DNA from: CAZOJJ01 sp964580105
Lineage (GTDB): Bacteria > Bacteroidota > Rhodothermia > Rhodothermales > Rubricoccaceae
Direction: 5' to 3'
NCBI GenBank assembly: GCA_964580105.1
Contig: CAZOJJ010000007.1
Span: forward strand, 1 to 64,000
Length of the DNA: 64,000 nucleotides
The notes beneath the pieces are model-generated. The model was not told the origin of the DNA, made no database searches, and saw only the letters and a list, made by a program, of their open reading frames with translations. The position numbers were made by a program, and so were the translations under genes. Positions 59,014-64,000 of the stretch are shown in pieces (the first letter of the stretch is position 1; every line of letters begins with the position of its first letter).

Positions 59014-59176
59014 GCGGATGGAGTCCGTAGTCGAGAGAGGATAGCGAATCTCCCGGACGTGACGCCAAGCCGCAGCCGGCCTCACCCGGCCGCGCAGGGC
59101 GCCGCGTTCGGCCGGACCCCTTCATGCCGCCGCGGCGTCGTACGCTGCGACCCCACTCCCACCAACCGAGCCGGCC

Positions 59177-59602
59177 ATGACCATTCGCGCCCAGGTTCAC
59201 AACCAGGAGGGGCGGCACCGGGCCGTCGTCCGCACTGAGGACGACGAGCACGCCCTCCCGATCGCGCCGAAGCCGAGCGGCTTCGGCTCCCGCACGAACG
59301 GCGGCGAGCTCCTCTTCCTCGCCCTCGCCACCTGCTACTGCAACGACGTGTACCGCGAGGCGGCCCGCCTCGGCATCGACGTGCGCAGTGTGGAGGTCGA
59401 GGTCGAGGGCGCGTTCGGGGGCGTCGGCGAACCCGCCACCAACGTGGTCTACCGCGCGAAGGTCACCGCCGCCGGCGCCACGGACGCCGACGTACGGCGG
59501 CTGCTGGCCCACACCGACACCGTCGCCGAGGTCCAGAATACGCTCCGGGCCGGCGTGCCCGTGCGCCTCGACGGGATGGAGGTGGAGATCGTCGCGGGCT
59601 GA
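59177..59602 (+). CDS. OsmC/Ohr-like peroxidase-family protein
   Basis: This 141-residue protein resembles the OsmC family, thiol-dependent reducers of organic hydroperoxides. RTNGGELLFLALATCYCND carries the N-terminal helix with C53 and C55, YREAARLGIDVRSVEVEVEG the central strand, and the end is a swapped strand pair (VPVRLDGMEVEIVAG). The usual second catalytic Cys further along is not visible, so it may belong to the YhfA-like OsmC subgroup rather than true OsmC. It lacks a signal peptide. Confidence 0.8.
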   Translation: MTIRAQVHNQEGRHRAVVRTEDDEHALPIAPKPSGFGSRTNGGELLFLALATCYCNDVYREAARLGIDVRSVEVEVEGAFGGVGEPATNVVYRAKVTAAGATDADVRRLLAHTDTVAEVQNTLRAGVPVRLDGMEVEIVAG

Positions 59603-59625
59603 GCGAGGGCGGGGAGGCCGCCTAC

Positions 59626-60738
59626 CTACGCCACCGCCGGCTCCAGCATCGTGATCGTGCCCAGCGCGGCGTCGGTCAGCACCGGCACGCCGATGGGCAG
59701 CGTGTAGACCGGCGTGACGTGGCCGATGGGCGCGCCCGTCCACGCCGGACGCCGGAGCGCAGCGAACTGGTCGCGGAGGAGCCACGCGAGGCCGTCGCGG
59801 CCGAGTTCCTCGGCGTCGCAGCGGCGGCACTGGCCGAAGACGATGGCGGCGACGTCGTCGAAGGCGCCGGCGAGGCGGAGTTGCGTGAGCATCCGGTCGA
59901 TGCGGTAGAGGCTCTCGTTGGTCTCTTCGAAGAAAACGACGTGGCCGGCGAAGTCGGGCAGGTAGGGCGTCCCGGCCAGCGCCGCGATGACCGAGAGGTT
60001 GCCGCCGAGGAGCGGCCCCTCGCCGATGCCCGCCAGGATGGGCCGGTAGGCCTGCGGCTGGCGACCGAGCAGGCCGGCCTCGGCCTCGCTCTCGGGCTTC
60101 GGGTCGATGCGGAGCCGCTCGCCCTCGACGAGCACGCCGAGGAAGGACGCGACCGTCGGCTCGTTCCAGGTCGAGCGCCCGACGGGCCCGTGGAAGGTGA
60201 CGAGCCCACTACGGGCGTAGACGGCCAGCAGCAGCGCCGTGATGTCCGAATAACCGACGAGCACCTTCGGATTCGCACGGATCACGTCGTAGTCGAGGAG
60301 GGGGAGCATCCGGGCGCAACCCCAGCCGCCGCGCATCGCCACGACGGCGTCCACCTCGGGGTCGGTGAACATGGCCATGAGGTCGGCCGCGCGGTCTTCG
60401 TCGGCCCCGGCGAGGTAGCCGTGCCGGTCCATCACGTGGCGGCCCACCTTCGTGCGAAAGCCGAGGCGCGCCAGGTCCTCCTGCGTGTCGGTCACCAGGC
60501 GGGGGCTGTCGATCCGGCCGGCCGGCGCCACGAGGCCGATGGTGGCGCCCGCGCGGAGGCGGGGCGGGCGAAGCAGCGGGCGCGGGGCAGGTGCCGGCGG
60601 GAAGGGCGTGTCGGGGTGGCGGAGCGAGAGCGGCTCCATCGGCGCCTGCTGGGCGGCGACGGCGAGGGGCGCGGCGAGGGCGCCGAGGCCGAGCGCGCGG
60701 AGGACGGAGCGGCGGGTGCGGTCGGGCTGAGTGGGCAT
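59626..60738 (-). CDS. LD-carboxypeptidase (S66 family) with Tat signal
   Basis: This 370-residue protein begins with a twin-arginine signal (TRRSVLRALGLGALAAPLAV ends in a VAAQ-type cleavage site). The S66 fold follows: GATIGLVAPAG, VDAVVAMRGGWGCARMLPLL, the nucleophile S164 in VLVGYSDITALL, LLGGNLSVIAAL, the Glu in VVFFEETNES and the His in IGHVTPVYTLPIG. It cuts the L,D bond of murein tetrapeptides during peptidoglycan recycling. Periplasmic Tat export is unusual for LdcA, which is normally cytosolic, but is seen in this phylum. TatC is encoded at 9023-9976. Confidence 0.9.
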   Translation of the reverse strand: MPTQPDRTRRSVLRALGLGALAAPLAVAAQQAPMEPLSLRHPDTPFPPAPAPRPLLRPPRLRAGATIGLVAPAGRIDSPRLVTDTQEDLARLGFRTKVGRHVMDRHGYLAGADEDRAADLMAMFTDPEVDAVVAMRGGWGCARMLPLLDYDVIRANPKVLVGYSDITALLLAVYARSGLVTFHGPVGRSTWNEPTVASFLGVLVEGERLRIDPKPESEAEAGLLGRQPQAYRPILAGIGEGPLLGGNLSVIAALAGTPYLPDFAGHVVFFEETNESLYRIDRMLTQLRLAGAFDDVAAIVFGQCRRCDAEELGRDGLAWLLRDQFAALRRPAWTGAPIGHVTPVYTLPIGVPVLTDAALGTITMLEPAVA

Positions 60739-60886
60739 GGGGAACGGGCACGAACGGGGCGGATCGGGCCCACCCCGGAAGCCGGGCGGCGCGGGCGGCC
60801 CCGCGTCCGGGATGGCGTACCGGATAGTACGGGCTGCACAGGCCGTGCGAAATGCCGCGTTTCGGCTTTTTTCGCCCGCCAGGCCG

Positions 60887-60894
60887 TAGCTTTC
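60887..60894 (+). promoter_or_regulatory. -7-like element TAGCTTTC
   Basis: TAGCTTTC, 26 bp before the ATG of the next gene and after a short T-rich stretch (CTTTTTTCG). It fits TAnnTTnn; no strict TTG at -33. Confidence 0.35.
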
Positions 60895-60920
60895 TCCGTC
60901 CCCCACCCACGCGACCCCGG

Positions 60921-61388
60921 ATGAGCCGCATCATCCAGACCGGCGAGACCGCCGCCAAGCGCCGCCACGCCCACCTCCGCTCCTGCGCCGAGGCGCTCCG
61001 CCTGCTCGCCCAGAACCCCGCCCTCGGCCTCGGCCGCTTCGACGACGAGGCGAAGGACATGACCGCCTTCCTCGTGTTCAACCTCCGGGGCATCACGGCC
61101 ACCATCGAGGAGAGCGCCCAGTCGTGGGACGACCGGAACTACTGGAAGAAGGCCGAGAAGCTCCGGGCCGACTGGCGCTGGGCCCGCTTCGCCGCCGACG
61201 ACCTCCAGGGCCTCGCCCTCGCCGGCCGCTGGGCCGACGTGCCGCCGAAGCTGATCGAACTCGTGCCGCGCTTCCAGTCCGTCACCGTCACCCAGCACAC
61301 CCGCGACGCCGACTGGTGGGTGGGCGCCTACCGCGCACTGCGGAAGGAGGCGGCACGGGAGAAGGGTGAGGTCAGAAGCGGGAAGTGA
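60921..61388 (+). CDS. Hypothetical protein
   Basis: This 155-residue protein is soluble and helical, with several Trp and basic residues: RIIQTGETAAKRRHAHLRSC, then MTAFLVFNLRGITATIEESA and NYWKKAEKLRADWRWA. It ends in a basic, variable tail. It begins SRIIQTGE and has no signal peptide. I do not recognise a family, though the composition and start context look genuine. It shares the strand with the PD-(D/E)XK protein gene 49 bp downstream. Confidence 0.65.
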   Translation: MSRIIQTGETAAKRRHAHLRSCAEALRLLAQNPALGLGRFDDEAKDMTAFLVFNLRGITATIEESAQSWDDRNYWKKAEKLRADWRWARFAADDLQGLALAGRWADVPPKLIELVPRFQSVTVTQHTRDADWWVGAYRALRKEAAREKGEVRSGK

Positions 61389-61437
61389 GAGAGACGAGCC
61401 CTTTCTCACTTCGCACCTCTCCCGTCTCCCTTCCGAC

Positions 61438-61908
61438 GTGCAGCCCCTCGCCTTCCCACCCTACGACCTCCCGACGCGCCAGGACGGCGGCAAGGCGTAC
61501 GTCCTCGACCCGGTGCGGCGGGCGTGGGTACGGCTCACGCCCGAAGAGTGGGTCCGCCAGCACCTCCTCCGCTACCTCGCCGAGGCGGGCTACCCGGCCG
61601 GGCTGACGGCCGTCGAAAAGGGCTTCCCCTACGAAGGCCGCACCTGGCGCGCCGACGCCGTCGTCTACGACCGGCAGCGCCGGCCGCTCCTGCTGGCCGA
61701 GTGCAAGGCCCCCGGCGTGCCCGTCACCCAGGCCGTGTTCGACCAGCTCGCGCGGTACAACGTGACCGCCCGGGCCCGCTGCCTCCTCGCCACGAACGGG
61801 CTCGTTCACTACTGCTGCGTGGCGGATCCGGCGGCCGGCGGCTACCGCTTCCTCGACGGCATCCCGACCTTCGCCGACCTCGCCGAAGACGAGGCGAATC
61901 GCGGTTAG
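61438..61908 (+). CDS. HsdR_N-type PD-(D/E)XK nuclease-fold protein
   Basis: This 156-residue protein from a GTG start is a stand-alone type I restriction R-subunit N-terminal (HSDR_N_2) domain. The VRLTPEEWVRQHLLRYLAEA helix is followed by the nuclease core WRADAVVYDRQRRPLLLAEC, in which the D of RADAVVYD and the E and K of LLAECKAP are the PD-(D/E)XK residues. YNVTARARCLLATNG and HYCC follow. Such single-domain proteins are common in Bacteroidota and are not part of a restriction system. There is no hsdM or hsdS nearby, so defence is not supported. Confidence 0.85.
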   Translation: MQPLAFPPYDLPTRQDGGKAYVLDPVRRAWVRLTPEEWVRQHLLRYLAEAGYPAGLTAVEKGFPYEGRTWRADAVVYDRQRRPLLLAECKAPGVPVTQAVFDQLARYNVTARARCLLATNGLVHYCCVADPAAGGYRFLDGIPTFADLAEDEANRG

Positions 61909-61912
61909 TGCG

Positions 61913-61944
61913 TTGCGACGGTCGGGGACCGGGCGCTACGTTTG
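61913..61944 (+). promoter_or_regulatory. Consensus Bacteroidota promoter before the cytochrome gene
   Basis: TTG (61913-61915), a 21-nt spacer, and TACGTTTG (61937-61944), which fits TAnnTTTG exactly. It is 24 bp before the ATG at 61969, the best promoter match in the window. Confidence 0.75.
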
Positions 61945-61968
61945 GACTCGATCTAAACACGGCCTGCC

Positions 61969-62502
61969 ATGCACCCCCGTCTCGCCGTCGTCCTCTCCCT
62001 CCTCGCACTCGTGCTGAGCGGGGCCGCTCTTGCCCTTGGCCTCCGCCCCGCCGAGGCAGGCGCCGCGGAAGTGAGCGGGGCGCCCGGCGAGCCGGCCGGG
62101 GAGCTGGCCCACCACATGGCCTATGCCCAGCGCTTCGCCGAGAAGCTCTACTTCGCAGGGATGGCAGACCACGCGGCGCTGGCCTCGTTCTACGTGCACG
62201 AGCTGGAAGAAACGTTCGAGGCCGTGGCCGCGGGCGGCTACGTGGAGGACGGGCGGGACGTAGGCGAGGCCACCCGGGCGCTGTTCCTCCCCCACCTGGC
62301 AGGCGTCGAAGCCGCCCTCGAGGCGGGAGCGCCGAATGACGACGCCGAGGAGGCGCGCGGGCTGTTCGAGGCGCGCTACCGGGCGCTGGTGCTGGGTTGC
62401 AACGCCTGCCACGAGGCCACCGGCCACGGCTTCGTCCGCATCACCGTCCCGGAGGCGAGCAGCTTCCCGAACCAGACGTTCGCGCGGCCGGGGACGGAGT
62501 AA
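61969..62502 (+). CDS. Exported cytochrome c-like protein (single CxxCH)
   Basis: This 177-residue protein has a signal peptide (MHPRLAVVLSLLALVLSGAA). The mature domain is helical with a C-terminal heme c site, CNACH (C144-H148), in LVLGCNACHEATGHGF. The long helical region before a late CxxCH resembles class II (c'-type) cytochromes rather than class I. The distal ligand is not identifiable. It probably carries electrons in the periplasm; partners are unknown. The promoter upstream is well formed. Confidence 0.75.
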   Translation: MHPRLAVVLSLLALVLSGAALALGLRPAEAGAAEVSGAPGEPAGELAHHMAYAQRFAEKLYFAGMADHAALASFYVHELEETFEAVAAGGYVEDGRDVGEATRALFLPHLAGVEAALEAGAPNDDAEEARGLFEARYRALVLGCNACHEATGHGFVRITVPEASSFPNQTFARPGTE

Positions 62503-62587
62503 GGCGACGCGCGGTTGCGGCTCTGGGGCGGATCCCGTTTCTTGCTCGGGCGTCCATTCGCCGCCCCTTCCCTCCGCGCCCGTCTCC

Positions 62588-64000
62588 ATGGCTTCTTCCA
62601 TTACCGAACGCCTCGCCGGCCTCCTCGAACGCACCGCCCCCTTCGACACCCTCTCCGACGCCGAGCGCCGCGACCTCATCGGCGACATGACGCTGGAGAT
62701 TTTCGAGCCGGGGGAGGTCATCCTCGATCAGGGCCAGGACGTCCACCGCGCCCTCTACATCGTCGAGAGCGGGCTCGTCCGGCTCATGAACGTGGAGGAG
62801 CAGCGGCTGATCGACATGTGCGGCGAGGGCGCCCAGTTCGGCTCCTACGGCATGCTCCAGGGCGGCATCCTCCCCTACGAGGCCCGCGCCGTGGAGCCCA
62901 CCGTCTGCGCGCTGCTGGCGGCGGAGCACTTCCGGGCGCTCCTCAAAGAGAAGGAGGCGTTCTCGAACTACTTCGAAGAGGACCTCAAGCGGTACGTCCG
63001 CACGCTCGACACCGACCTCGACGCCAGCGGCGCCTTCCTGCTGTTCGACACCGCGCTCTCGTCCCTCGTCCACCGCAACCCGGCGACGGTGAGTCCGGAC
63101 GACACCGTCCAGCAGGCCGCCCGCGTGATGAGCGAGGCCGACGCCGACGCCGTCGTCGTCGTCAAGGACGGCGCGCCCATCGGCGTCGTGACCGAGGGCG
63201 ACCTCGTCGAGCGGATCGTGGCTGCCGGAAAGGGCACCGACACCAAGGTGATGGCGCTCGTGGAGCGCCCGCCCGTAGCCCTCACCGGCTCCGAGCGCCT
63301 CTTCGACGCCGTCCGCACGATGATGCACCACCGGATCAAGCGCGTCGTGGTGGTGGATCCGAACCCGGCCCCGGACGCCCCGCACGTCCTCGGCGTCCTC
63401 TCGACGGAGGACATCAGCCACTACCGCGGCCTCGACCCCGTCGCCACGACGGAGATGATCGAGCGGGCGGGCTCGGTGGAGGCGCTGGCCAACATCCGCG
63501 CCGAGAGCAACCGACGGATGCTCCGGCTCTACCAGCAGGGCGTGCAGAGCGAGGACCTCCTCGGCGTCATCGCCGAGATCGACGACCAGCTCAAGCGGCG
63601 GCTCCACCACCTCGTCGAGCGCCAGCTCCGCGCCGAGCGCGGGGCCGACGCCTACGAGGGGGCCTGGGCCTGGCTCACGTTCGGCACGCCCGGCCGCCGG
63701 GAGTCCACCCTCTACGCCCGTCAGGACAACGGCCTCGTCTACGCCGACCCCGCCGACGAGGCCGAGGCCGCCCACGCGGCCTCCTGGTTCGAGGCCCTCG
63801 GCACGCGCCTCTGCGACGCCCTCGAACGCTGCGGCTACGCGCCGACGGAGAGCGGCATCCTGGCGCGCGCCGAGCCGTTCCGCCAGCCGCTCTCGGCCTG
63901 GCAGGCCGCCTACGAGCAGTGGACCCTGGGCGCCGACGCCCAGGCCACCGCCCGCGCCGCCGTCTGCTTCGACCTCCGCACCCTTTACGGCGACGAGGAC
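62588..64000 (+). CDS. cNMP-binding/CBS/DUF294 nucleotidyltransferase-like protein (3' end outside window)
   Basis: The frame is open from the ATG to the last base (471 codons, no stop). Residues ~20-130 are a cyclic-nucleotide-binding fold (FEPGEVILDQGQDVHRALYI, then SGLVRLMNVEE). Two CBS domains follow (~155-290: ATVSPDDTVQQAARVM, GVVTEGDLVERIV, then MMHHRIKRVVVVDP and GVLSTEDISHYRGL). The DUF294 nucleotidyltransferase part begins ~360 (TFGTPGRRESTLYARQDNGL). R378 occupies the first position of the usual DQDN, so one metal-binding Asp is missing. The family is linked to nucleotide-regulated signalling; the target is unknown. The C-terminal domain is cut off by the window end. Confidence 0.88.
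   Translation, partial: MASSITERLAGLLERTAPFDTLSDAERRDLIGDMTLEIFEPGEVILDQGQDVHRALYIVESGLVRLMNVEEQRLIDMCGEGAQFGSYGMLQGGILPYEARAVEPTVCALLAAEHFRALLKEKEAFSNYFEEDLKRYVRTLDTDLDASGAFLLFDTALSSLVHRNPATVSPDDTVQQAARVMSEADADAVVVVKDGAPIGVVTEGDLVERIVAAGKGTDTKVMALVERPPVALTGSERLFDAVRTMMHHRIKRVVVVDPNPAPDAPHVLGVLSTEDISHYRGLDPVATTEMIERAGSVEALANIRAESNRRMLRLYQQGVQSEDLLGVIAEIDDQLKRRLHHLVERQLRAERGADAYEGAWAWLTFGTPGRRESTLYARQDNGLVYADPADEAEAAHAASWFEALGTRLCDALERCGYAPTESGILARAEPFRQPLSAWQAAYEQWTLGADAQATARAAVCFDLRTLYGDED

Noticed and set aside
61438..61908. Type I restriction system
   Set aside because: Only the HsdR N-terminal domain is present, with no hsdM, hsdS or helicase part nearby. Single-domain proteins like this are widespread and not evidence of a restriction system.

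Overview
The window is a high-GC (roughly 70%) bacterial chromosome segment with densely packed, almost operon-like genes. Three things point to the Bacteroidota/Rhodothermota branch, probably a relative of Rubrivirga, Rubricoccus or Rhodothermus. An exported protein (1275-2282, minus) ends in a type IX-secretion-like C-terminal sorting domain with the YPNPFNP motif. Several genes are preceded by TTG-N20/21-TAnnTTnn promoters. Most starts lack a Shine-Dalgarno sequence. Two runs of exactly 100 N (15355-15454 and 52552-52651) show that this is a scaffolded draft; both gaps fall inside short tandem-repeat arrays.

0-17 kb is mainly housekeeping and envelope genes: DUF4385, a short-chain dehydrogenase, a LolA-like lipoprotein, TrmH-type rRNA/tRNA methyltransferase, a full-length RqcH-like NFACT protein, UppP, TatC, a phosphoribosyltransferase, GlyA, DUF4359, DUF4159, a stand-alone NFACT-R protein, an HtrA-type lipoprotein protease and a propeller-like lipoprotein. 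17-28 kb holds a low-GC orphan lipoprotein bracketed by a 12-bp inverted repeat, a MoxR/Mg-chelatase-like AAA+ protein with a small partner, a GT2 glycosyltransferase, IlvE, three adjacent exported proteins carrying five copies of one PPC-like domain, a MarR regulator, a PhoB/PhoR-like two-component pair, RuvA, and a GIY-YIG gene embedded in interspersed palindromic repeats.

28-42 kb holds NadE, an M23 peptidase with a metallophosphoesterase, a nucleotidyltransferase, TesB, a large exported TolB-propeller/amidohydrolase fusion, two small acidic lipoproteins, and an otsA-otsB-GH15 trehalose operon. A tRNA-Leu(CAA) at 42184-42267 starts an accessory-looking stretch (42.3-46.2 kb). It has an AT-rich spacer, then four paralogous STAS/SpoIIAA-like proteins on the minus strand, one with a pentapeptide-repeat tail, plus a small orphan gene and an apparently frameshifted small gene.

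46-64 kb holds a three-gene MacB-like ABC export operon (ATPase, FtsX permease, HlyD adaptor), a PEBP protein, a DUF4956-like membrane protein, a truncated DUF2784 gene, a Spy-like periplasmic protein, a VTT-domain protein, a beta-carbonic anhydrase, two YceI-like proteins with an outer-membrane barrel, an OsmC protein, a Tat-signalled LD-carboxypeptidase, an HsdR_N-type PD-(D/E)XK protein, a CxxCH cytochrome, and a cNMP/CBS/DUF294 protein that runs off the right end.

No complete defence or mobile system is recognisable. The most unusual content is the four-copy STAS-like array beside tRNA-Leu, the PPC-like domain cluster, the inverted-repeat-bracketed lipoprotein, and the recurrent 12-17-bp tandem repeats in 5' regions of genes.
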